Origin: PALSA-610 sp038239145
GTDB taxonomy: Bacteria; Actinomycetota; Acidimicrobiia; IMCC26256; PALSA-610
Reading direction: 5' to 3'
Assembly: GCA_038239145.1 (NCBI GenBank)
Contig: JBBSFB010000011.1
Span: forward strand, 1-64,000
DNA length: 64,000 nucleotides
The notes below the pieces were generated by a model. The model had not been told where the DNA came from, searched no databases, and saw nothing but the letters and a program-made list of their open reading frames with translations. Below, one piece after another: positions 25,469 to 33,462 of this stretch (position 1 is the stretch's first letter; every line of letters starts with the position of its first letter). The position numbers were made by a program, and so were the translations under genes.

Positions 25469-26746
25469 TCAGGCGAACAGATGCTGTAGCGGAGTGCGCG
25501 GGCCGAGGATCGCTTCGGTGTCGACCGCCGGATCGAGCCAACCGAGCAACGCGGCGTCGTAGTCGCGATAGTCAACCGTCACGACGAGGTTCCCGTTGGG
25601 ATCGAGGTTCGTCAGCGACGGCGGCTCACCGTGGCGACCACCGAACACCGGTGTGCCGAGCACGAAGTGCGCCGCGGCGGTGCCGTGGTCGGTACCCGAG
25701 CCGTTTTCGGCGGCTCGGCGCCCGAACTCCGACATGGTTGCGAGCACGACACGATCCGACGCGTGCACATTCTCCAACGTCGTCGTGAACCGCGCGATCG
25801 CGGCGTCGAGCTCGGTCATGAGCGCGGGATGACGCGAGGCCTCGTCGGCGTGGGTGTCGTAGTCGCCGTCGACGTGAACGTGGATCACGCGCGGATGATC
25901 GGGCGAGCCGGCCAGTCGGGCCGCGAGCTCGAGCGCGTCGGCGAGCGCGTTTTCGGGATCACCCCCGTCGGCTGCCCCTCCGGCCGAGGCCGGAGTGTTG
26001 GCACCGAGGTCGCGCGCGATTCGGGTCCGCGCATTGAGCGTCTCCGCGATGGCCTGCTGCATCCCACCGAGGAGATCGGGGCTCGGGTGCGCAGGAACGA
26101 GCGCGGCCCACGACGCGAGCAACGCGTCGCGAACGTCGGCGTCCAGGCGCGCCGGTTGCAGCCCGCGCGCGTCGCTGATCGCGGTCGCAAAGGAGGCCGA
26201 CCCGCTGAGCACTGGCGACGGCCCGGGACCGATGGCCACCCCGGCGACAGGATCGCCGATACCGACCGTCCGGTCGAGGTACCGCCCCACCCAACCGGTC
26301 GCGGTGTGCAGGTTGGGATCAGCCGTCCACCATCGTTGCAACGACGCGAAGTGCGAAAGGTTCGGGTTCGGCACACCGACGCCTTCCACGATCGCGAGCC
26401 GCCCCGCCTTGTACTGCGCCGCCAGGGTACTGAGCTTCGGCGACAACCCGATGGAGCCGTCGAGCGCAATCGGATCGGCGACGCCGAGCGTCGGCCGCAG
26501 GCTGCGGTACGCAGCATCGCTCGGCACCACCATATTCAAGGCGTCGTTGCCGCCCGCGAGCTCGAGCAGTACGAGTGTGCGGGGCAGGGAGGATCCACCG
26601 GATGCGACAGGTGAACGAGTGCCGGCCACCGAACGCGTGTCGTGACCGGTCCACGTCGTGATGCCGTAGCCGCCCGCGGCGGCAGCCACACCCGTGGCAC
26701 CGAGCCCGGCGAGGAACTCACGGCGGGAGATCCGGCGCGGGCTCAT
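25469..26746 (-). CDS. DUF1501 family protein, Tat-exported
   Basis: Protein of 425 residues with a Tat signal (RRISRREFLAGLGATGVAAAA) and an alkaline phosphatase/sulfatase-like fold. LVLLELAGGNDALNMVVP is the family N-terminal motif, and VVLATMSEFGRRAAENGSG followed by TDHGTAAAHFVLG is the C-terminal metal-site region. DUF1501 proteins are widespread and functionally uncharacterised. It overlaps the upstream DUF1800 gene by ATGA, reproducing a pairing found in many bacteria and suggesting the two act as one unit at the cell surface. Confidence 0.93.
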   Translation of the reverse strand: MSPRRISRREFLAGLGATGVAAAAGGYGITTWTGHDTRSVAGTRSPVASGGSSLPRTLVLLELAGGNDALNMVVPSDAAYRSLRPTLGVADPIALDGSIGLSPKLSTLAAQYKAGRLAIVEGVGVPNPNLSHFASLQRWWTADPNLHTATGWVGRYLDRTVGIGDPVAGVAIGPGPSPVLSGSASFATAISDARGLQPARLDADVRDALLASWAALVPAHPSPDLLGGMQQAIAETLNARTRIARDLGANTPASAGGAADGGDPENALADALELAARLAGSPDHPRVIHVHVDGDYDTHADEASRHPALMTELDAAIARFTTTLENVHASDRVVLATMSEFGRRAAENGSGTDHGTAAAHFVLGTPVFGGRHGEPPSLTNLDPNGNLVVTVDYRDYDAALLGWLDPAVDTEAILGPRTPLQHLFA

Positions 26747-28008
26747 CGGAGACAGAACTCCGGCGACCCGAGTGCGAGCAGGGTCCGCTCGTGCGCGTTG
26801 GAAGTGCGCTCGACGACCGCCCGCGTCGTCGGCGCCGCGTCGAACACACCGAAGCGCGCGAGCACATCCTGCGCACGACCGGGCACGGTCTGACCGACTG
26901 CGAAGGAGAGGTCGAACGAATGCAGCAATTGCTGGGGCCCGTAGAGCGCCGCACCCGCGGGGTACCCGGCCGGGTTCGGTGCGAAGAACGGGAGATACCC
27001 GAGTGTGCGCAGCGCGGTGAGCGCGGGACCGACCTTCACGCGCGCCGTTCCCGTGGCCTCTGCGAGTCCGACGAGCTTCTCGAGTGGCGAACGGGCGATC
27101 GTGCGCACGGCCGCGTCGGAGATGAAGGCCGGCCGACCGACGATCGCGTGTACCAGCCCGATGATCGACCAGTCGGAGCGAAAGCCGTTCGCGAGCGCGT
27201 CGACGGTCGCAGTGTCGGGAGTGATACCGACCAGCGCGCGGTACAGCTTGGCTGCGACGAACCGGGCGGTGGCCGGTTGCGAGAGAATCACGTCGAGCGC
27301 ACCGTCGAGATCGAAATCACCGGTTGCGCCGAGCAGCGTCTTGGCGCCGGCATCGTGGCGACGCGCGAGGAGATAGGAACCGAACTCGGGCGTCGCGGGC
27401 GGCGCCGACCGTTCGGTGGCGGGGCTGTACGAGAGCCGCGCCAACCAGCCGGTGAACGAACGCGAAGCGGCAACGACGTCGTCCTGCGAATACTGATCGC
27501 GACCGAGGGTGTACAGCTCCATCACTTCGCGGGCGAAGTTCTCGTTGCGTTGCCGGGTCGAGTTCGAGATGCCGTCGAGGAACACGAGCATCGCCCCGCT
27601 CTTGGCGACCGCGTGGAGCAGGTCGGCGAAGGATCCGGTCGCGTGCCGGCGGATCGTCGAGTGGTAGTCCCAGACGAGATCGGCGGAACGCACCTTCTGC
27701 ATGCTGATCGCGAAGTGATCCGTCCAGAACCACGTCAACCGCTCGGCGATCATCTGCTCGGGCGCGGCCATGCGCGCGAACCACCAGGCGAGTGCGTCGC
27801 TCATGCGGGCGAGCTCGGCGCGCGGCTTCGGCTTTCCGGTCGATCCGGCAGACGGCAACGCGGGCGGCACGGCGGCGGGACCGGAGAGGTCGAGCGCGCG
27901 CGTGATCGCGCCACCCGCCGTCGCCATCGACGACGCGAGGTCGGGCTGCACGCCCATCGACAGTCGCCGCAACACGTGGGCGACGCGTTCTCGTTCCGAA
28001 ACGGCCAT
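26743..28008 (-). CDS. DUF1800 family protein
   Basis: Helical protein of about 421 residues of the DUF1800 family: VAHVLRRLSMG near the N-terminus, RLTWFWTDHFAIS, STRQRNENFAREVMELYTLG and a C-terminal region with GYPAGAALYGPQQLL. Function unproven. It is the first gene of the DUF1800-DUF1501 pair. I prefer ATG at 28008 (MAVSERERVAHVL); an upstream GTG/ATG frame to 28041 also exists. Unlike many homologues, no signal peptide is evident, so export may depend on the Tat-carrying partner. Confidence 0.9.
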   Translation of the reverse strand: MAVSERERVAHVLRRLSMGVQPDLASSMATAGGAITRALDLSGPAAVPPALPSAGSTGKPKPRAELARMSDALAWWFARMAAPEQMIAERLTWFWTDHFAISMQKVRSADLVWDYHSTIRRHATGSFADLLHAVAKSGAMLVFLDGISNSTRQRNENFAREVMELYTLGRDQYSQDDVVAASRSFTGWLARLSYSPATERSAPPATPEFGSYLLARRHDAGAKTLLGATGDFDLDGALDVILSQPATARFVAAKLYRALVGITPDTATVDALANGFRSDWSIIGLVHAIVGRPAFISDAAVRTIARSPLEKLVGLAEATGTARVKVGPALTALRTLGYLPFFAPNPAGYPAGAALYGPQQLLHSFDLSFAVGQTVPGRAQDVLARFGVFDAAPTTRAVVERTSNAHERTLLALGSPEFCLR

Positions 28009-28097
28009 ACACCGAGGCTGGACCCGGATTGTGAAGCTCACGTCAGGACCGGGCCAAGGCCGGGCCAGGAGTCGGCCGTACCCGTTTCGGCGCGACG

Positions 28098-29507
28098 TTG
28101 TCGCGGCCGGAGGACCCGGTCGTGCTCGAGGGCAGCGCGCTGCCGAAGCTGATCGGTGCCACGATCCCGAGCGTGGTCGGATTCTCGTGGGACGGGAGTG
28201 CGTGGCACCAGATCCCGGTCCAGGTCGACGAGCGGGACATGGTGAGCCCGGGCCAGATCGAGAACCTCCCCGCCGTGAACTGGCCGAAGGTGAACGGCGT
28301 CACCTACAAGGTGCTCTCGTACACGACTCCGAGCGCGCCCGCGGCCGGATACACGTCGTGGCCGACGTTCACCGGGACCGACTCGAACCCGTTGTTCGAC
28401 GCGAACGACCAGGCGAGTTTCCTCGCCAACGACAGCGGCAAGCAGGCCGCGGCCGCGACCGCCGCCCCACCGAACACCATCGCGCGCATTCGCGAAGAGG
28501 TGAAGGTCGTGGACCCGGGGTAACGCGGCGTTCCTCGGCTTCGTCTACCTGTTCGAGAGCAACCGCGCGACCCTCAGCGGCGGCACCGCGGGCACGACGG
28601 GCACTACAACTTCTCGCTCGACTCCGGCGACTACAAGGCGACGTACAAGATGGGCACGGGATCGGTCGCGCCGAACAACGTCTGGGGTTTCAACCCCGAG
28701 CACTCGACGATCACGACCGGCTCGTACACGGTCAACTACGCCGACCGGTGGCTGAACAACGGCGCGACGATCACCGGTGGCACTCCCGCGAACACGAGCA
28801 TCCTCGAAAGGGGGCGGGTGCAGTTCGCGCCCGGTGTGTGCGGACGGAGTGAGGACACGTTCGACGGCGCCGATTCCGGCGAAGGTGCGTTCATCACCAA
28901 CATCAGCGGGCCGGTCCGCGCGATCCGTTCCTACATGGGCGCCAACAGCGGGAAATGGACGGCGAACACCGACATCTTCTACCCGCAGCGCGAAGACTCG
29001 ATCACCGATCTGCGCGTGCACATCATCGGATCCATCATGGGCTTCGACGACATGAACACCAACGTCGCCGGCCTCGAGTACTCCGACGACCAGAACACCA
29101 ACGTGCCGATCGACGGTGTACCCGACACCATCGTCGCCGGCCACGCGGCACTGTGGCAGATGGTCTCCGGATCGGTCGGCACGATCCTCACGACCCACAA
29201 CATTAATACCGACATCACCGGACTCGGCCTGTCGACCTATTACCTCGACCAGAAGCCCGCGTCGCCGTTGCCGTGCACCGGCGACAACGCGGCGTGGGGC
29301 CAGAACGGAATCCAGATCAACGGGCCGGGCGGCACGATCCCCTGCACCGACCCGACGTCGGCCGACTGCCCGGGCGGCGTCGCCAAGACGTTCCAGTCGA
29401 TTCGGTACCGCTACTACCTCGGCGCGGGTCTCCCGGCGTCGCTCGGCGCGTTGTACGCGTCGCGAGCCGTCGGCGGTTTCACGACCACGGTGACCGACCA
29501 GACCTGA
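28098..29507 (+). pseudogene. Conserved unknown protein with two compensating frameshifts and a missing 5' end
   Basis: Frame 1 (from TTG 28098) encodes RPEDPVVLEGSALPKLIGAT and FSWDGSAWHQIPVQVDERD and stops at TAA 28523. The coding sense then continues in another frame as NAAFLGFVYLFESNRATL (28522-28600) and returns to the original frame at HYNFSLDSGDYKATYKMG (28602), ending at 29507. A +1 near 28521 and a -1 near 28600 would restore about 470 residues. No signal peptide is found, although the Ser/Thr/Gly-rich composition and paired cysteines suggest an extracellular protein. I recognise no family beyond similarity in style to secreted beta-rich proteins. Sequencing errors are possible. Confidence 0.6.
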
Positions 29508-29519
29508 CACGATGGCCGC

Positions 29520-30881
29520 GTGCCCGTACCTGCGACGACTTCGGACGGCGTGTGGGCGCCGGCGCGACGCGCGCTGACCGTCGGGCTCATCTTCACGATC
29601 ACGCTCGTCGGGTTCGAGGGGCTCGCGGTCTCGACGATCCTGAAGGTCATCGACGACGACCTGCACGACATCGGTCTGCTCGGTTGGGTCTTGAGCGCGT
29701 TCTTCCTCGGCAACCTGTTCGGTGTCGTCGCCGCCGGCTACGACGCCGACCGCAAGGGCCCCGCCCGTCCCTTCGTCGTCGGTCTCGGGTTGTTCGCGGC
29801 CGGGCTGCTCGGCAGCGGCCTCGCACCGAACATGATCTGTCTCGTGGTCGCGCGGTCGGTGCAGGGCATCGGCGCGGGCGCGATACCGGCGGTGGCATAC
29901 GTCGCGATCGGACGCGCCTACCCGAGGCGACTGCAGCCCCGCATGTTCGCGGTCATGTCGAGCGCGTGGGTGCTGCCCGGGTTGATCGGTCCCGCGATCA
30001 GCGGCGCGGTCGCGGAGGCTTTCGGCTGGCGGTGGGTGTTCCTCGGCCTGTTGCCGCTGGTCGCACTCGCGGCGACGATGACGACCCGTGCGTTGCACGG
30101 TCTCGGCGCACCTGGCGGCGAGGAGCCCACCGATCGCCGACTTGGCGCGCTTGCACTCGTCGTGGGCGCAGCATTGGTGCTGGCGGGTGCATCGTCGCAC
30201 TCCGCGATCGCAGCACCGATCCTGATCGTCGCCGGCGTCGTGGGTGGAACGCGCGCGTACATGCGCCTCGTCCCTCCGGGCACGGTCCGTATGGCTCGCG
30301 GCCTCCCGGCCGCGATAGCCCTGCGCGGGCTAGCCACCTTTGCGTTCTTCGGTGCCGACGGATACGTCTCGTTCACGGTCACATCCGCCCGGCACTCGAG
30401 CATCGCACTCGGCGGTATCGCGCTGACCGCGGCCACGCTCACCTGGACGAGCGGATCGTGGATCGCGGAGCGACGCGTGCGCCGGCTCGGGCCGCGAGGA
30501 CTCGTACGCGCCGGGCTTCTCCTCATCGCATCCGGCACCGGATTCATGATCGCAGTGTCATCCGGCGCAGTCCCTGCGTTCGTCGCCGTGCTCGCGTGGG
30601 GCGTCGCCGGGCTCGGCATGGGTGTCTCGTACTCGCCCGTCTCGCTCGTCGTCCTCGGCGAAGCACGGCGGGGAACCGAAGGCACGGCCAGCGCCGCGCT
30701 CCAGCTCTCCGACACGCTCGGCGTCGCGCTCGGCACCGGTGTGTCGGGAGCGATCGTGGCCGCCGGAGCGTCGTTGTCGTGGTCGCGGGGAAGCGCGCTC
30801 TCGGCCGCGTTTGCGCTGTGCGCCGCCGTCGCGATCTTCACCGCGCTCGCCGCAACTCGCCTCCCCCTCGAACTGGGGTGA
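29520..30881 (+). CDS. MFS transporter (drug/multisolute exporter type)
   Basis: Membrane transporter of 453 residues with about 14 hydrophobic segments. The loop 2-3 motif (AAGYDADRKGPARPF) and the exporter-type segment VARSVQGIGAGAIPAVAYVAIG fit drug:proton antiporters of the EmrB/QacA-like group, followed by FGWRWVFLGLLPL. The start is GTG at 29520, 12 bp after the frameshifted gene, so it may share its transcript. Substrate unknown. It converges on the RibD-like reductase gene. Confidence 0.9.
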   Translation: MPVPATTSDGVWAPARRALTVGLIFTITLVGFEGLAVSTILKVIDDDLHDIGLLGWVLSAFFLGNLFGVVAAGYDADRKGPARPFVVGLGLFAAGLLGSGLAPNMICLVVARSVQGIGAGAIPAVAYVAIGRAYPRRLQPRMFAVMSSAWVLPGLIGPAISGAVAEAFGWRWVFLGLLPLVALAATMTTRALHGLGAPGGEEPTDRRLGALALVVGAALVLAGASSHSAIAAPILIVAGVVGGTRAYMRLVPPGTVRMARGLPAAIALRGLATFAFFGADGYVSFTVTSARHSSIALGGIALTAATLTWTSGSWIAERRVRRLGPRGLVRAGLLLIASGTGFMIAVSSGAVPAFVAVLAWGVAGLGMGVSYSPVSLVVLGEARRGTEGTASAALQLSDTLGVALGTGVSGAIVAAGASLSWSRGSALSAAFALCAAVAIFTALAATRLPLELG

Positions 30882-30905
30882 CTTCGGCCGCATATCGGGC
30901 CCGAG

Positions 30906-31598
30906 TCACGCGGGCTCGGGGGTTTGGGGTTGGGGCTTGGCGTAGCGGAGGAAGACGAAGCCGTCGTCGTCGACGAGTCCGTGCCGGAGCGCCCACGGCG
31001 TCGGGTCGGCGTCGAGGCCGTGTACAACGCGCGCGGAGTCGCCACCGACGAGGCGCGGTGCGAGCGTGAGGAAGAACTCGTCGACGAGACCGAGCGCGAC
31101 CATCACGCCGGCCAACCTCGGGCCGCCTTCCATCATCACGACCCGGCCCGGGAGCTGCTCGACGACGTGTGCGAGATCGACCCGCCCGCCCGTTCCTGCG
31201 CGCAGGGTCAGCACGTCGGCGGGAGCAACGCCGGAGTCCTCGGCCAGCACGAGGGTCGCGCCCCCGGAGGCGAAGAGCTCGGGATCGCCGGAGATGTCGG
31301 GGGTGGGTGCCACGACGTAGACGGCCGGATCACCCGGGCCGGGCGCTTGGTACTGCTCCGACACGGCGGTGCTCATCCCGACCAGCACCACGTCGGCCTG
31401 TGCCCGCAGCGCGGCGAAGACGGCGTGATCGTCGCGATTGCCGAGCTTCCCCGAGCGGCCCGAGACCGCGGAGCCCCCGTCGGCCGACGCGATCATGTTG
31501 AGCCGGACGAAGCCGCGACCAGTGGGTCGGTCCGGCGGTAGCGCCACGTGCTCCGCGACATCGTCGGCCGAGAGCGGCCCGACCTCGGTGATTCGCAT
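30906..31598 (-). CDS. Pyrimidine reductase, RibD C-terminal domain family
   Basis: Reductase of about 230 residues related to the 5-amino-6-ribosylamino-uracil reductase half of RibD. GFVRLNMIASADGGSAVSGRSGKLG is the NADPH-binding and substrate region, and MMEGGPRLAGVMVALGLVDEFFLTLAPRLVGG is the C-terminal core. No deaminase half is present. Such stand-alone proteins occur in actinobacteria, with roles in riboflavin, deazaflavin or other pteridine-like reductions. ATG at 31598 is chosen because the frame upstream overlaps the riboswitch region on the other strand and shows no homology. Confidence 0.85.
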   Translation of the reverse strand: MRITEVGPLSADDVAEHVALPPDRPTGRGFVRLNMIASADGGSAVSGRSGKLGNRDDHAVFAALRAQADVVLVGMSTAVSEQYQAPGPGDPAVYVVAPTPDISGDPELFASGGATLVLAEDSGVAPADVLTLRAGTGGRVDLAHVVEQLPGRVVMMEGGPRLAGVMVALGLVDEFFLTLAPRLVGGDSARVVHGLDADPTPWALRHGLVDDDGFVFLRYAKPQPQTPEPA

Positions 31599-31639
31599 AA
31601 CTCGCGTTCCTCTCCGTCGGCCCCGCCGGCAAACGATCG

Positions 31640-31863
31640 CTGTGGTACGTTCCCGAACGCACGTTGCTTGCGGGGAAAGCCGGTCCGAATCCGGCGCTGA
31701 CCCGCAACCGTAGATCCATCGCAAGGTGGATGAGCCGGAACGCCTGCACGCAACGGGCTCCGTACAAACGCCGTGGACTGCGCGTCGGAGCCTGGGCGAT
31801 CCCCTGCCGTCAGGCGGGAACCGCGCGGGTGCCTCTCGCCGTTCCCACCGTAAGGGGGATCAG
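31640..31863 (+). promoter_or_regulatory. Cobalamin (B12) riboswitch leader
   Basis: The leader holds the conserved cobalamin aptamer core: GGGGAAAGCCGG, the GAATCCGGC arm of a GCCGG/CCGGC hairpin, CTGACCCGCAACCGTAGA, a CCATC-GCAA-GGTGG hairpin and the B12-box-like GAGCCGGAACGCCTGC. Outer arms CGTTGC (31662-31667) and GCAACG (31750-31755) are perfectly complementary and close the aptamer. The start codon of the first surface protein is at 31864. Binding of cobalamin normally turns such leaders off, so the operon should be expressed when B12 is scarce. A covariance-model search for the cobalamin family would settle class and boundaries. Confidence 0.93.
31798..31861 (+). promoter_or_regulatory. 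Candidate Shine-Dalgarno sequestering helix of the riboswitch
   Basis: GATCCCC at 31798-31804 is perfectly complementary to GGGGATC at 31855-31861, which is the ribosome-binding site of the GTG at 31864. Pairing would hide the site, so the switch probably acts on translation initiation. The pairing is seen in the sequence; the switching mechanism is inferred. Confidence 0.55.
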
Positions 31864-33417
31864 GTGCTCACCAGAAGACTCATCACACTTGCGACCAGCG
31901 TTGCCTTGGGCGTCGGTCTCGTCGCAATGCCGTCGGTGGCGGTGTCGGCTTCGGCCGCGCCCGCGCCGTCGAGATCGGCCAGGGTCGGAGCCGGGTATCT
32001 GGCCCGACAGATCGACGCGGGCGGAGGACACCTCGTGTCGTTCGGCAGCGCCGACATCACCAACACCGCGTACGCCGTCCTCGGCCTGCACGCGGCGGGT
32101 GTCGGAGCGACGCAGGGCGCGCACGCGATCGCGTTCTTGAAGACACAGGTGGCCGACCTGAAGGGATCCGACGGCAATGACGATCCCGCGGCGCTCGCCT
32201 ACGTGATCATGGCGGCCGTCGCGTCGCGACAAGATCCGCGTCACTTCGGCGGCAACCGTCCGGTGAACAACCTCGTCGCCCGGCTGTTGAGAACCGAGCG
32301 CACCTCGGGCGCCGACATAGGGCTCTTCGGAACCTCGGATCCGACCTTCGACGGCTCGTTCCGCCAAGGCGTCGTGCTCGCCGCGCTCGCCGCTGCCGAC
32401 GTCGGCCGGGCGAAAGCGTTCCTGCCCGCGGTCTGGCTCGCGCGCCAGCAGTGCGCCAACGGTCTGTGGGTCTCGTATCGCTCCGACGTCGACGTGCCCT
32501 GCCCGGCGGCCGACCCGAACACCTTCGCCGGCCCCGACACCAACAGCACGTCGATGGCGGTGCAGGGTCTCGCGGCGTACAAGCTGCACCCGAACGCGCT
32601 CCGCACGGCTCTCTCGTTGCTCAACGTGAAGACGGCCGACGGCGGTTTCCCGTTCCTCGCGGCCAAGGGCCAGTCGTCCGACCCCGACTCCACGGCCCTC
32701 GTCATCCAGGCGTTCGTCGCGGAACGGATCAACCCGGGTACGGCGGTCGGTGCGCTCGCCGCGTTCCAGCTCGGCTGCTCCGACCCTGTCGCCGGGCGCG
32801 GCGGCTACTTCTTCCCGGGCGACCGCAGTCCGAACCTCATCGCGTCGGTGCAATCGGTACCCGCCGCGACGTTGAAGGCATTGCCCCTTGCGCCGTCGAC
32901 GCTCTCGGCCGCAGTGCCGTCGCTGACGTGCCCGCCCTCGACCGCTCCGGCACCCACAGCAACGCTCACCAGTGCGGTCGCCAAGCCGGCGATCACCGTG
33001 AACGCCACGGTGGGAACCGCGGGTCCGTGCCCGGGCACGACCGGGGTGACCGTCACCGTCGACTTCACCGCGTTCAAGGGCGTCGAGCAGACACGGTGCG
33101 CACCGGGTGCACAAGCATCCGGTGTGGTCGCGCTGCAGCACGCCGGGTTCACGCCTACCGGCACGACGCTGTACGGACTCGCGTTCATCTGCCGCATCAA
33201 CAACTTCCCGTCGTCGACGCAGCAGGCGTGCGTGACCACCCCGCCGGCCACGGCGTACTGGGCTTATTACCACGCCCTGTCGGGCGCCACGACGTGGACG
33301 TACGCCACCACGGGTGCGTCTTCGTACACGCCGCCGCTCGGCAGCATCGACGCGTTCGCGTTCGGCAACGGCGCCAAACCGTCGAAGACGCCGTTGCAGG
33401 TCCGGCTCGGCTGCTGA
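31864..33417 (+). CDS. Secreted transcobalamin-like protein: alpha-toroid plus C-terminal beta domain
   Basis: Secreted protein of 517 residues directly behind the cobalamin riboswitch. A signal peptide (LITLATSVALGVGLVAMPSVAVSAS) precedes a helical repeat region, about residues 40-360, of the terpenoid cyclase/prenyltransferase toroid type (repeat cores NTAYAVLGLHAAGV, NSTSMAVQGLAAYK, DGGFPFL and DSTALVIQAFVAE). After a Pro/Thr/Ala linker a beta domain (about 395-515) holds VTVTVDFTAFKG, FICRINNF and TPPATAYWAYYHA. An alpha-toroid followed by a small beta domain is the layout of transcobalamin and intrinsic factor. GTG at 31864 follows AAGGGGGAT. It lacks a membrane anchor and would be released or held by its partners. 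Cobalamin binding is inference. Confidence 0.82.
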   Translation: MLTRRLITLATSVALGVGLVAMPSVAVSASAAPAPSRSARVGAGYLARQIDAGGGHLVSFGSADITNTAYAVLGLHAAGVGATQGAHAIAFLKTQVADLKGSDGNDDPAALAYVIMAAVASRQDPRHFGGNRPVNNLVARLLRTERTSGADIGLFGTSDPTFDGSFRQGVVLAALAAADVGRAKAFLPAVWLARQQCANGLWVSYRSDVDVPCPAADPNTFAGPDTNSTSMAVQGLAAYKLHPNALRTALSLLNVKTADGGFPFLAAKGQSSDPDSTALVIQAFVAERINPGTAVGALAAFQLGCSDPVAGRGGYFFPGDRSPNLIASVQSVPAATLKALPLAPSTLSAAVPSLTCPPSTAPAPTATLTSAVAKPAITVNATVGTAGPCPGTTGVTVTVDFTAFKGVEQTRCAPGAQASGVVALQHAGFTPTGTTLYGLAFICRINNFPSSTQQACVTTPPATAYWAYYHALSGATTWTYATTGASSYTPPLGSIDAFAFGNGAKPSKTPLQVRLGC

Positions 33418-33421
33418 CGCG

Positions 33422-33437
33422 CCGGAACGCGTTCCGG
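33422..33437. repeat. Perfect 16-bp palindrome between the first two operon genes
   Basis: CCGGAACGCGTTCCGG is a perfect palindrome 4 bp after the stop of the first surface-protein gene and 25 bp before the next. It could be a transcript-processing or partial termination hairpin tuning the ratio of secreted to anchored protein, or a protein-binding site. There is no T-run, so it is not a classical terminator. Confidence 0.5.
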
Positions 33438-33462
33438 GGAAAACGAACGGAGAGGTGCAGGG

